Shown here: positions 1-10,585 of the stretch, one piece after another
Layout of the letters: each line of letters starts with the position of its first letter
Numbering within the stretch: position 1 is the first letter of the stretch
Assembly (NCBI GenBank): GCA_963920665.1
Contig: OY987263.1
Coordinates: forward strand, 23,610,547 to 23,674,546
DNA length: 64,000 nucleotides
Origin: Straminergon stramineum
Lineage: Eukaryota; Streptophyta; Bryopsida; Hypnales; Calliergonaceae
Direction: 5' to 3'
Notes under the pieces: model-generated
The model's input: the letters and a program-made list of their open reading frames with translations, nothing else
The model's database searches: none
Told to the model about the DNA's origin: nothing
Made by a program: the position numbers and the translations under genes

Positions 1-655
1 AACTAATTCGATCATCCAATGGACTTCAATAATTCATGCAACTTATCGTGCAATGCCAGATACTAAATCCAAACATTTTTATATTGACTCAATATTTTAA
101 TTTCTTCAATTTCACAATCAATTCGACCACACAATACTATAAGATTGAATCACAACATATACACAATAAGTTATAAGCTAATTCAGTCTATTTGACATAA
201 TTCACTCACATCTTAATGCAAGCATGTCTCACCTCTAATTTGACCCGATATAATTTTCAACAGCCAAAGCACACAATCAAATTGACCATATTCACAGTCC
301 ACTAACACAAGCATAAGAGTACAATCAATTAGCTTGTAATTCCAAACACATACACACACATGTAAATATTTTATTAATAATCAAAGATACACATACACAC
401 CAAGTACTGCACATCAATTAGACTTCAATGCAATTCACCAATTCTCCAAGTCAACAAGATTCCAGCTCCACAATCCACTACTATAGCAACACAAGCCGAA
501 TAGAGAAACTCAACTTACAGACTGAATAATGAGGAAATTCCTCAAGTTTTACAAAATGCTCAAATATATTCAAAAGTTTTAAAATGAAGTTGCACATGAG
601 TCATACAACCTATATGAATTCAAAAAAATCAAATCGACCTTTGGACTTGTAGTCC

Positions 656-1819
656 CACTACTGGGAAAATGACTTTTCATAGAGAGCTACAACTATTCAA
701 TTTGACTTTTAAATTTATATCAATTCACCTTGCTTCAAATCCCAACAAATCCACCCATTCAATTCTAATGAAAGATTTACATTGCTAATTGACTTACTAA
801 TGGAAATGAGGGGTATTAACAACCCAATTTACACTTGAAAAATCAAATTGACACAAAATTTAAGAATTTACAGCACTACATTGCTTATATAGTATTTGCT
901 ACTATGTGAGGTCAGTGACTCAATTGATGAGTTGTAAGACTTGTTGGTCACTCATCTACAACTTCATTGTGAATTATCTATAACTTCATTGCAACTTGTT
1001 GATAACTTCATTGTGACTCATTTGTAACTTCATTGCGACTTGTTTGTGACTTATTTGCAACTTATTTATAACATATAGATTTCAAAATTTCAAATCTATC
1101 TTCTTTTTTAAATTTCAAAAATTTGAATATTGACATGTAGTAGATTTCATTGGTTTAAGAAATTTTACAATTTCATAGGTTTAAGAAAAATAGATTTTAA
1201 ATATTTTTAAATATTTATAAATTGTAGAAATCTATAAATTGTAAAAATTTATACACTATAGAAATCTTAAAATTATATTAGTAAAATTCATTATATTAGA
1301 ATACAACAACTTAAAAGTCTTGTATGTCTAACCCTAATGGTACTCTTGATAATTGATATGGGAGAGGTGATATAAGACAATCAGGAAATGACTTCGAAAA
1401 CAATTTAAATATGACTAAGATACAACTAGGAAACAACTAGAAAAGGACTAGAAATTGACCAGGAAACAACTATTGTCATTCTAAGATTGCAATTATTTTT
1501 TAATCATTTTCTAGTCTTTTTTTGCTACTGCAAATAGATGCAGTGGATTCCATAGAGTATAGAGTTGTCCACATCAACAATTGTGATGAATATTGGATGG
1601 AGAATAATTCACATTCATTTGAAATTTGAAATTTATTTCAACTCTCATAATCCTATACTTTGTTCTATGACTACTTTGCAACTAAAACATTGTACCATTA
1701 ATGTAAAACAATGACGTAAGAATTTGGTGCAAATAGAGAGGGCTATAGTTGTAGGATAGTTGTATAGGACATTTAGTCACATGTTAGTTGGTTGTGGCGG
1801 ACATGTTTTTCTTCTAGTG
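656..1819. mobile_element. possible CACTA-like non-autonomous element
   Basis: The left edge reads CACTACTGGGAAAATG and the right edge, on the minus strand, reads CACTAGAAGAAAAAC, both resembling plant CACTA termini. Between them lies the 22-bp tandem array. The flanking trinucleotides (TCC and ATA) do not match, so no target-site duplication supports it and the two ends may belong to different insertions. No coding capacity is seen. Confidence 0.2.
940..1071. repeat. 22-bp tandem repeat, six degenerate copies
   Basis: Six consecutive 22-bp units start at 940, 962, 984, 1006, 1028 and 1050. The core of each is CTTCATTGyraCTyrTyTrTAA (y, pyrimidine; r, purine) with variation, and copies one and six are the most diverged. 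The period is exact, so the array arose by tandem duplication rather than by base composition. Confidence 0.85.
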
Positions 1820-2405
1820 ATATTTGTTGTATTCCAATACTTCGGCACTTCTTAAAACATGCATTATGAAGCATAATTCACACCTATTCTAGTTTTTAGA
1901 TTTTACTATTTTAGTATTCTATGTACACATGTCACAATTTTGGGCACTAGAATCTTGCCAATTAAAGGAAATCGATTGTATAAATGGTCATATTCATTGG
2001 AATGTGTGTTTTAAAGTGACAAAATTATGAACCTCAATTGTTGCATAGAGCTCTAGACATGGGGAGTATGTCACCACTAATAGAATTTGAAGTGTTTAGT
2101 GACAATGTTTATAGATACATATAATGTTTTGGTACATGCTTAAGGAGCAATGCTTTTCAACAAATATGTACATTTTTGAACATGTTTAAGCTAACTGATG
2201 CAAGAATTTTTTAGCAATTATGCTCCAAAATGTTGTTCAATCTAGACAATGTTTACTAGAAACATTGAATGTCAACTTTGGAATCATATTTGTGTATTAT
2301 TCACAATTGTCTGAAAACGTTGAGCCTACAAAACAATGCTAAAGGGGTTCAAATCTATTAGTATTATGTTGTTTATATGTGAAAAATGAAGATCCATACC
2401 TTAAA

Positions 2406-2446
2406 TTTGTTTGTTTGTTTGTTTGTTTGTTATGTTTTGTTTGTTA
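2406..2446. repeat. TTTG microsatellite
   Basis: Six perfect TTTG units run from 2406 to 2429, followed by an interrupted TTTG-rich tail. It is a simple sequence repeat with no coding meaning. Confidence 0.95.
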
Positions 2447-3339
2447 CAATGAGATCTGCAAAAGTATGCGTCTCCCGGTTGCATTTTTGGTATCATCGGA
2501 AAGCCCTTTGTGAGTAAAGGTGCCTGGACTTTCTTTATGGCATTTGGACCTACAATCTGAAAGTTATTTAATTTCAAGTTTTTTATAAATGAAAATGAAA
2601 AAATGACTTTTATTTTTATTTTCACTTTGGCAACAATATAACACACACAAGTAATTTTGTTATATTACCACAATTCATATTGCCGCAATTGTGTCACAAA
2701 ACAACAAGATGCTCTCATAAATTAGACATAGATTTTCATTAATTTTAGGGCGTGTCTGCAATTAAAGTTGTTGAGAAATTTTGCAGATTCAACAAAATTG
2801 ACTATGTGAGGTCCAAACTTCAAGCTCCACACATGTGTTGGTTTAACCCCTAAAGAATTGGGGGTGTTTGAGCAAAGCTCTTGTTTTCTTGACTAGCTCT
2901 TGTAACAAGCATAATTTCTCATATGTGTGATATGATTTTGATGATCACCACTGTTGAAATGAAAGAAGACTTACGTAGCTTTTCTATGAAAAAAAGATCA
3001 ACAAAATTGCACAATTTCTGAGAAAATGCCACCGTTGACAAAATTGATGAAAGATATCCAAGTTGGCAGAACTTTGTACATGCACTGAAATTGGAATGTT
3101 GAAATCGGAATGCTCAAAAGTGATCCAAAAACTCTGATTTTTTTTCCACAAGTACATATTATCATGATTTAGATGTGTAATTTTTTTCAAATCATTTTGA
3201 GGAGTGGAAAAAAAGGTATGAGCACGTAAAGTGATAGCCCAAAGTGCTTTTCCTATTCTGAAAAAATTCACCAAAAATCGCTCACTCAATCATTTCTCGA
3301 TTGGATTGTACCCATGGATTCAACAAAAAAAATCATATA

Positions 3340-3451
3340 GGCAATTTCATTAAAATGGTGGTATTATGGTAAAATGGCGTTGAATATGTTAGGAATTGCA
3401 TGACATTCCATCAAAATGGCCGAATAATACTACCATTTTAATGAAATTGCC
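3340..3451. mobile_element. Stowaway-like MITE, 112 bp
   Basis: The element begins GGCAATTTCATTAAAATGG and ends with its near-perfect reverse complement. The inverted arms extend about 30 bp with a single mismatch seen. TA flanks both sides (3338-3339 and 3452-3453), which fits a TA target-site duplication of the Tc1/mariner (Stowaway) type. It has no coding capacity. A longer relative with similar termini lies at 7531-7829. Confidence 0.75.
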
Positions 3452-3679
3452 TATTCATGTAGGGTCTCTATGTTGGTCACTCACTAATACTAAGGTCCAC
3501 TTTCCGAATTTTCTACAAATGTAGTTGCAAAAGCCATGTGGTGGCCTTATGGTCCATTGGAGGTAAGTTATGAATTCAGAGTTAGCAAAAAAGAATTCAT
3601 GTGTGCCAAATAAAAAAATTCCTGCTTTTTCCCCGGGGTAATTCCACCCTGCTGGGCCACTTCGTGGAACGGGTTTATA

Positions 3680-4062
3680 GTAGAACCGCCCATGACCAAC
3701 CACTTAAGGAATCTGTGCATGCTCCGGAGCTGTACAAGGCAATTTTAATTTACAGCCCTGTGGACAGATAGAAATCATGGGCATTGCCAAAGTTTCGTAA
3801 TTTTTTTCTTCTAAATAAAATTGTTATGAATTTTAGAAGCCAAAAGTTGGCCTGCTCCCATCCCCAATATATAAATTCTTCCATCACTGCTCGTCTAGAG
3901 ACTAATTGGGCTCTCAAATCGAAGCATATCTGTCATTACAGTAATGGCTACAAGATGGTTGGAAACTGAAAATTTAATGATTATCTGTCAGTCCTCTCTC
4001 AATTAAATTTCCCATTGCCTATGTCTTGACCATGGGTTCTGGCTGGTAATGGGCGGTTCTAC
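3680..4062. repeat. 22-bp inverted repeat pair bracketing about 340 bp
   Basis: GTAGAACCGCCCATGACC... at 3680-3701 is matched in reverse complement by 4041-4062, with 20 of 22 positions identical and an uninterrupted 13-bp core. The enclosed sequence has no convincing ORF. It could be the end pair of a small TIR element, but outer limits and target-site duplications were not found. Confidence 0.45.
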
Positions 4063-4488
4063 CATAGTGGCCTCCGCATCAAAACGCAGAGTGAGGATAT
4101 TTAAGTGTTGCAATAATCTGAGTCAGTATACATAAATCAATCATGATTGACAGATTCATCAGTGTCAGATGTCATGTACGGACGTCAGGCTCTCAAGGCA
4201 GAATTCCAAGAAATTAAATAGCCACTGTGAGGGCCGGAGTTAACAGGCACGAACCTCAATGCAATACCAGTCCTTGCCTAGTTTTCAGAGATTCGTGCAC
4301 TTGAATGTATGCCTCACTTTTCAAGCTTGGAAGTTTGCCACTTTCACGTATTTCACTATGGATTGCATATCATTGCAGTACCGGTATATATGTGCAGCAA
4401 ATGAAAAAATGAGTGGTCGGAACAGTTTATCAATGTACATTTATACAATTGCAAAATAAATTATATACAGTCATTGGATTCAAGAGCA

Positions 4489-5106
4489 CTATCTCAAGAA
4501 TTCAATCAGTTGATGCACTGAGACAATGTGCGGGTCCAATTGTGCAAGCCGTATGACAACATGGTCTTCGGCATCTAATTCGTGGAGCAGAACCTCCAAA
4601 GCGTCTGCGTGTGCTGTTAGATCACCGGGGATAGGTTCTGGCACATCATTCGGGTCGCGCGTAAGCAGATTCAGAGGCGGTTGAGCACCCCGAGGAGATC
4701 TCATTTCTCGACAGAGCTTCAAATCAGCCAGCAAGCTTCCAAGCAGGGTCTTGTACTCCTGAAGATTCTGCATAAAGTACACGATTTCCGGGGTCAACGT
4801 CTGGGCCCGAATGTCTCTTAGAGCTTCAACTGCTCCTCGAAGTGGCGTGAAGTTCCCTGGGCTCATCTGCAGGACTTGGTCGCCTTCTCGGTGGCCGAAG
4901 CAGAGGTCTGGCCACCCTACCGTCCCCTCCACAATGGGCACAATCTTGTCCGGCAGAAACATCAGTATGATTAGAAGGTTTATGACGCTTGAAGGAGCTC
5001 GGCGCGTGGCAGCTTCGTCCTGGACTTCGCTTTCTGGCCAATCTACCAATGGCGGAATATCGCCTAAGATATCCCTTCGCCGTTCGAAGTTGGCTTGCCT
5101 GTCCAT
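4489..5106 (-). CDS. unrecognised 205-residue protein
   Basis: This is an uninterrupted 205-codon frame in an island whose GC content is clearly higher than that of the surrounding DNA. I do not recognise the protein. It starts MDRQANFERRRDILGD and has a hydrophobic patch (SSVINLLIILMF, about residues 39-50) that could be a short membrane segment or buried helix. The rest is rich in Asp, Glu, Leu and Pro, and it ends HQLIEFLR. There is no signal peptide or known motif. The start is the first Met of the open frame. A TATATATAA run lies about 315 bp upstream of the ATG (5421-5430), and a large foldback repeat begins about 30 bp beyond it. Overlapping frames on the other strand are shadows. It may be a lineage-specific gene or one exon of a larger gene. 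Coding status is inferred from frame length and composition only. Confidence 0.5.
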   Translation of the reverse strand: MDRQANFERRRDILGDIPPLVDWPESEVQDEAATRRAPSSVINLLIILMFLPDKIVPIVEGTVGWPDLCFGHREGDQVLQMSPGNFTPLRGAVEALRDIRAQTLTPEIVYFMQNLQEYKTLLGSLLADLKLCREMRSPRGAQPPLNLLTRDPNDVPEPIPGDLTAHADALEVLLHELDAEDHVVIRLAQLDPHIVSVHQLIEFLR

Positions 5107-5420
5107 TTCTTCAGAAGGTGAAATTGATGGAACCGGTTAATTGTTCGACCAGTCGAGTGCTTCGCTCCTCTTGTATCCAATCTTTGATACTTATCTAGAC
5201 CTTCTTGCCCCGCTTCTTGCTCAGTCTTTCACAGCTCCACCATGTACCAAAAGCTTCAAACGTCAGCAGACTTAAAACCAGCTTGCAATTGCAGTTCCCG
5301 TCGTGGACTAGGACTGTCTCCAAGTACGGTGCGCTCACTCGATCGATCAAATGTGAGCTGTACCAACCAACGCCTGAGTGTTGTCAACTTCAGTGAATCG
5401 GAATGCAAGAATAACCTGCC

Positions 5421-5430
5421 TTATATATAA
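5421..5430 (-). promoter_or_regulatory. TATA-like element upstream of the 4489-5106 ORF
   Basis: TTATATATAA is self-complementary, so it reads the same on both strands. It lies about 315 bp upstream of the minus-strand ATG at 5106 and immediately inside the foldback boundary at 5459. It would leave a 5' leader of a few hundred bases. This is motif evidence only. Confidence 0.35.
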
Positions 5431-5458
5431 TCTCCTCTCACGCGCTGCCACTATTCCC

Positions 5459-7528
5459 CGCCGTGTTACGGATCTGGTAGGCCCATGGCATCTCCTCATT
5501 ATGTTGTGCGTTTCAGAGTTCAGGCTCCTAATCCATCATCACCTGCATGTATCTTCAGGCTGCAAATAGTCAAATGGAAGTGGAAGACCAGAGGGAGGCT
5601 AGGTCAAATGCTACTTGCACAGCTTCCTGTGGTACTACGCACTGTCGTGCCTTTATGAACGAAGTAGCGGTTGAGTCCAGTCTCCACGACTGCTACAGTT
5701 TGCGGGCATCTGCCGAATCGGTAGGACTCGTAATAACTTTTCTCTTTTTGATTATTTATGTGTAATCGTATTGTAATCCTCTGTTCCAGAACTGCTTGGG
5801 ATGAGGCGACGATGCTGCGTCGATTGAATTTGAAAACTATAGATTTCAAAGTCGACTAGCTGTAAGATACTCGCTCAGGTGCTCGCTTTCGGACTGGCAT
5901 CAGTGTTTCGGAACCCACGTATGCTGGATCGATATGCTGAATTTGGGGAAAGCAAGTGGAGGCTAGCCAGACTGGCCAGACTGTGCGTTTGTTCGTGAAA
6001 TGGAAGCTAGAATCGGTAGGAATTCACGCACTCGGTTTGTTCAGAGAGTCGGTCTAACTACGTTGTTATGACCGAGGACGACGAGTGACTGTAGCAGGGA
6101 GTTTTTTTGTTTTGTTTTTTTCAAATGAAATGGCCTTGTGCATGCCAAGGTGGGTATGACTGACAGACGTGTTTGCATCAGCCCGAAGGAAACAAGCGTC
6201 CGAGGGTGAATCGAATCCCTTGAGGGTGAATAATTTTATGAAACACTTGAAGGGATGTGGACTAAAAGGTCCATTTCTTACTTGGACCTTTTCAATTTTG
6301 GACCTACTTCTACTTAACAATTTTTTGAAGAATGAAAATCAAGTTTTAAAAAAAAAAAAAATCCTAGATTTTCACCTCGATTCTTCAACACAATTTTTTT
6401 TTAATTCAAAGTTTGTTGTGCAAAAAAAATCAATAAATGGTGGTCAAAGTCATCTGAAATTGCAAGTCAACGTTCCAAAAAACTTCTTTTTTTCCAACTT
6501 TGAACCTTGATATTTTCCGATCCGTATGGTCAAACTCTATGAAATTTTGACCACATTATTTGAGACTAGTGAAATACCAGATCCTCCAGTTCGATTCTTA
6601 AAAGAAATATTTTTTGTATTTTCTTGGGTGAACGCAGCAGAGTTGGCTGTTTTGTGTCGTTTCTGAGTGATAAATGGCCTTGGTCCAAGTGAGAAATGGA
6701 CCTTTTTGTCTCCATCCCTTCAAGTGTTTCATAAAATTATTCACCCTCAAGCGATTCGATTCACCCTCGGACGCTTGTTTCCTTCGGGCTGATGCAAACA
6801 CGTCTGTCAGTCATTCCCTGGCATGCAGAAGGCCATTTCATTTGCAAAATTCGAAAAGAACTCCCTGCTATAATCACTCATCGTCCTCGGACGGGTTATA
6901 AAAACGTAGTTAAATTGACTCTCTGAACAAACCGAGTGCGTGAATTCCTGCCGATTCTACCATTTCACGAATAAACGCTCATTGAGTCATCACAGTCTGG
7001 CCAATCTGACTGGATTCCACTTGCCATCTGATCCCTCAATTCGGCGTATTCGGCGGGCCCGAAATAATGATGCCAGTCCGAAAGCTAACATGTGAGTATC
7101 TTATTGTTGACTTTCAGATCTTTGATCTTCCGATTCCGTCGATGCACCATCGTCGCCGCATCCTAATCATTCCTGGAACATAGGATTTACTATACGATGA
7201 CATATAAATAATCCAAAGAGAATAGTTCATACGAATCTTACCGATTCGGGACATGCCCGCAAACTGTAGCAGTCACGGAGACTGGACTCAAACGCTTCTT
7301 CGACTCGCAGAAGGGCTTCGAACACTGCGTTAAGACATATGTCCAGTACAGTGCGTAGTAACGCAAATAGCCGTGCAAGTAGTATTGACCTCCCTCTGGT
7401 CTTCCACATCCATTTGACTATTTTTAGCTTGAAGATCTACGCAGGTAATGATTGATTACTAACCCGAAGTCTGAAGCGCGGAGCATAATGTGGAGATGCC
7501 ATGGGCTTTCCAGGACCGTAACACGGCG
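5459..7528. repeat. large foldback: inverted repeat of 830-850 bp arms
   Basis: The left arm (5459-6289) and right arm (about 6680-7528) are reverse complements of each other. The outer ends share CGCCGTGTTACGG. Sampled inner stretches, for example 5667-5730 against about 7230-7290 and 6160-6289 against 6680-6810, are highly similar with small indels. Paired small open frames in the arms encode related peptides (both contain RNGPF and HPFKCFIKLFTLK), which is the expected result of duplication and not evidence of a gene. The spacer (6290-6679) is AT-rich and resembles the dispersed repeat at 8.3-8.8 kb in inverted orientation. No target-site duplication was found. A transcript across it would form a long hairpin. 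Confidence 0.85.
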
Positions 7529-7530
7529 AT

Positions 7531-7829
7531 GGTCAATTTCATTAAACTGGCGGTATTCAAATGCCATTTTTCAGACCACGCAGTCTGAACTGTAAAAGGA
7601 CATCTAAGACCGTTATAGAATTTTGACATCTAGGACACTTATAGATTTCAAAAATCTAGATTTATTGTAGATTTCAGACCGCGCGGTCTAAACTATCTAT
7701 GACATGTCTAGATTTTAGACATCTAGGATGAGTCTAGATTTCAGACCATACCAAAGTAGTGAAATGGACCACCAATTTTCTAGAATACTGCCAATTTACT
7801 GGAACACCGCCATTTGAATGAAATTGACC
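7531..7829. mobile_element. TIR element related to the 3340-3451 MITE
   Basis: The left end reads GGTCAATTTCATTAAACTGG and the right end is its approximate reverse complement. The termini share the core CAATTTCATT-AAA-TGG-GGT with the 112-bp MITE at 3340. The interior contains several short copies of a CAGACC...GGTCTG and ATCTAGA-rich motif that can form internal hairpins. It is inserted directly at the right edge of the foldback. AT flanks both ends (7529-7530 and 7830-7831). No ORF is present. Confidence 0.6.
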
Positions 7830-8325
7830 ATTTATGCATCAGGTCACTGGAAGTGGAACCATGATGCTGGCGTCGATGGTCAGCGTCGGATAAGTTCTTA
7901 ACTCTCTTCACGATTGGCAGAATTATTCTAATTTAGTGCAGGTTGTGAATCTGTGAACGACGAATTCTCGAGCATTGCATAATGTGTGACGTAATGTTTT
8001 ACCCATTAACACGTCTGAGTTGTGGACATTGTAAGAGAATATTTTTGCGTCGTTGTGAAATTGAGCACGTTTGAAATTGTTTTTTAAGCTGCTAATTAAG
8101 TTTTTGATAACTCACGGCTTGATTTGGAATGGGTTAGCTGAAGTTGAATGACCTTTCCAGTTTTAAGTTTGCCATGGTTTACGTGACTCTTCATCTTGGA
8201 ATTTAGCATTCCCAAAAGTTCAATGTAGATAACTGGAATTATCTTCTTAACCCCTAAAGTCACAAAGCTATTTTCATCAAAAATCACTCAATACTACCAA
8301 TTCTATTGTAAAGAGCAATTTTTAA

Positions 8326-8800
8326 TTTTTTTTGCATATCTAACCATGCGATCTTGCACTAGACTAGTATAAGAATGTGTAGAAGAAATGTCAAAACTCT
8401 GATTGGGTAGATTGCAAGATATAAAGTGAAGGAAAAAAATTCACCTTGCATGACTAGATTATAAGACTATGAATCCTCATAACTTCGAATATTTCACTGC
8501 AAAGTTTGAGATAAAAAAATCTCTATGGTGGGGGTTGAACTGTTGAAGCATTGAGTTGAGAATCTAGACATAAATCACCCAAAATAGACTTGATTTTTAC
8601 ACTTGATAAAATTGTTAAGTAGAAGAAGATACAAGATTGAGGGAAAAACTAAAATTGTTAAATGCTCTAAGATGGAATTTAAACATGCTAATCCCAATGG
8701 TGAGATTGACATGTCTTGTTGAACTACTTTGGAGGCTAAAGGTGGTATAACTTTTGTTCTCATGCACCAATTGAAAAAAATTAATCTCATATAGCTAATG
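8326..8800. repeat. dispersed AT-rich repeat, copy 1
   Basis: This segment is homologous over several hundred bases, in the same orientation, to about 27270-27920. Shared landmarks include a poly-T start followed by TCTAACC or TCTAATCC, the string GCATTGAGTTGAGA or GAATTGAGTTGAGA, and CTAATCCCAATGGTrAGATTG. A fragment in inverted orientation lies in the foldback spacer near 6300-6345. Indels are common, so the copies are old. I cannot assign it to a transposon class. Confidence 0.6.
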
Positions 8801-8905
8801 TATTTTTTTTATCTACGGAAAGACTTTCAAAAAATCATGTCAAAAATCAAGGTCACACGAGCCTACTCATAATCTTAAGTGTCATTCAAGGGGACTTTCA
8901 CTATT

Positions 8906-9661
8906 GGGTGATTGCAAGAAACACTTGACGTTTTTTTTATGAAAAATGTAGTTTTTGGCTGTAGGACTAGCAGTACTACAAAGACCTACTAATTCCATGC
9001 CTCAATAGTGTGCTTGTGAATCTAAACCTTCGATTTTTGTGCCTCTAGATCTAAACCATTGATTTAGTATTATGCAATACTATGTAGTATTATAGAGTAC
9101 TACGGAGTACTATAGAAGCCACTAGCAACAAAAAATAGCAAAAAAAGGGTCTCTCGATTTTTCATTTTTAGTAATTCAAAAAAAATTCAATAAAATTCAA
9201 TAAAAAAATCCATTCTGCTAGAGAATTTTGCACTCCTATTGCACCAAAAAATTCATGTAGGAAAAATTTTCCCTCTTCATAGCCTTTGCACAAAGGAAGG
9301 TCACTTAGACCCCATGTGTACAACCAACATGTTGCTATTTTCATAAAAAATTCTTTGTCAGACCTTGAAAAGGTGGTGCACCTCCATATCCAATTTGTGG
9401 CTTCCAATTTGCATTTTTGGGTCGAAATAGTACTAGAACCCCCCAAAATAGCTAAAATAGACATCCAATCGGAGGCAGGTTAAGAATAATAAAATAATTT
9501 TGAAAAATTTGAAAAAATTATGGAATGTCTGAAACTGCTATATCTACCTTCCTTCCAAATTTCACGCCAAAAGGACTAAGGATATTGAAGTTATGAGTAC
9601 AAAACCACTTGTCCAAGATCAAAAAGACAAGAAATAGGACAAGTGTTTCTTGCAATTACCC
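8906..9661. mobile_element. GGG/CCC-ended TIR element, copy 1 (756 bp)
   Basis: The left terminus is GGGTGATTGCAAGAAACACT and the right terminus is its reverse complement with one mismatch. The 4-bp flanks TATT (8902-8905 and 9662-9665) are identical, suggesting a 4-bp target-site duplication. The interior is AT-rich and shares blocks with copies at 9942-10585 (inverted) and 30144-30884 (direct), for example ATAGACATCCAATCGGAGG. There is no transposase, so it is non-autonomous. The superfamily is unassigned. Confidence 0.7.
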
Positions 9662-9941
9662 TATTGGGACTCTAGGATTGAAAGATTGGAGAAACACTAC
9701 AACTTAAATGCTTGATAACAATATTGTTAAAACAAGTATTGGATGATGGTATGGGGTCAAGTGACTTGCCACATACATATTAGAGTTGATAATTGTTGTG
9801 CCATATATTATAAATGAATGTCATTTGATACTAACAATACCAAATGAATATAACACTCCAGTTGTAACAACATTGGGATATTTGTTAATTAGTTTTATCA
9901 AGAATGTGACTTAATTCTTCAAGGATAATCAATTCATTATT

Positions 9942-10585
9942 GGGTGATTTCAAGAAACACTTCTCTTGTTTTTTGTCCCCTTGTCCTCAAACGGGTGGTC
10001 TTTTGCTCATAATTTTTTCATTGTTTGTCCATTTGGCATGAAATTTGAATAGAAAGTACATGTAGTAGTTACAAGCATTGAGTAATTTTTCTATTTAAAA
10101 AAAATTGTTACTAATTTTAACCTATCCCCGATTAGATCATAACTACCTTGGCCATTTAAGGGAAGGGGGTAGTCCTATTTTTGACCCAATAATGCAAATT
10201 TGAAGCCACAAATTGGACATTTGGGAGGTCTACTAACATTACAAGGATTGACACAAGTTTTTATGAAAATATCAACATGTCAGTTACGCACATGGGGTTA
10301 AAGTGGCATTCCTTTGCATGAAGGCTACAAAGAGGAAAATAATTTCCAACATGAATTTTTTGATGCCATACGAGAGCAATATTCTCTAGTAAAACAATAA
10401 AACTACATAGTATTTCATGTTACCAAATCAACCATTCAAATTTGTAGGTGACTTCAATCAATGGTTTAGATCAATAGGGGTACTAATAGCAAATAGTATT
10501 AATAGTACTACATAAAATTGCCAATCCTATGACCCAAAACTCTATTTTTGAGCCCAAAACATGAAGTATTTCTTATAATCATCCC
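9942..10585. mobile_element. GGG/CCC-ended TIR element, copy 2, inverted (644 bp)
   Basis: It starts GGGTGATTTCAAGAAACACT and ends with a diverged inverted copy (AAGTATTTCTTATAATCATCCC). The interior matches copy 1 in reverse orientation, including the TTTTGTCCCCTTGTCCTC and TTGGCATGAAATTTG blocks. The flanks TATT and ATTT are not a clean duplication, as expected of an older insertion. It sits about 280 bp from copy 1. Confidence 0.65.

Larger units (their letters stand above)
1..3339. other. AT-rich intergenic sequence, no gene seen
   Basis: The sequence is strongly AT-rich with frequent stops in all frames and no recognisable protein. It holds a 22-bp tandem repeat (940-1071), a TTTG microsatellite (2406-2446) and a possible but unproven CACTA-like element (656-1819). 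The short open frames at 2401-2646 and 2984-3289 (minus) are low-complexity and match nothing I know. Confidence 0.6.

Noticed and set aside
4811..5198. Plus-strand frames opposite the 205-codon ORF
   Set aside because: They are shadows of the longer minus-strand frame and have no domain or start context of their own.
6066..6901. Similar small peptides encoded on opposite strands
   Set aside because: They are the two arms of the foldback read in mirror image, not a gene pair.
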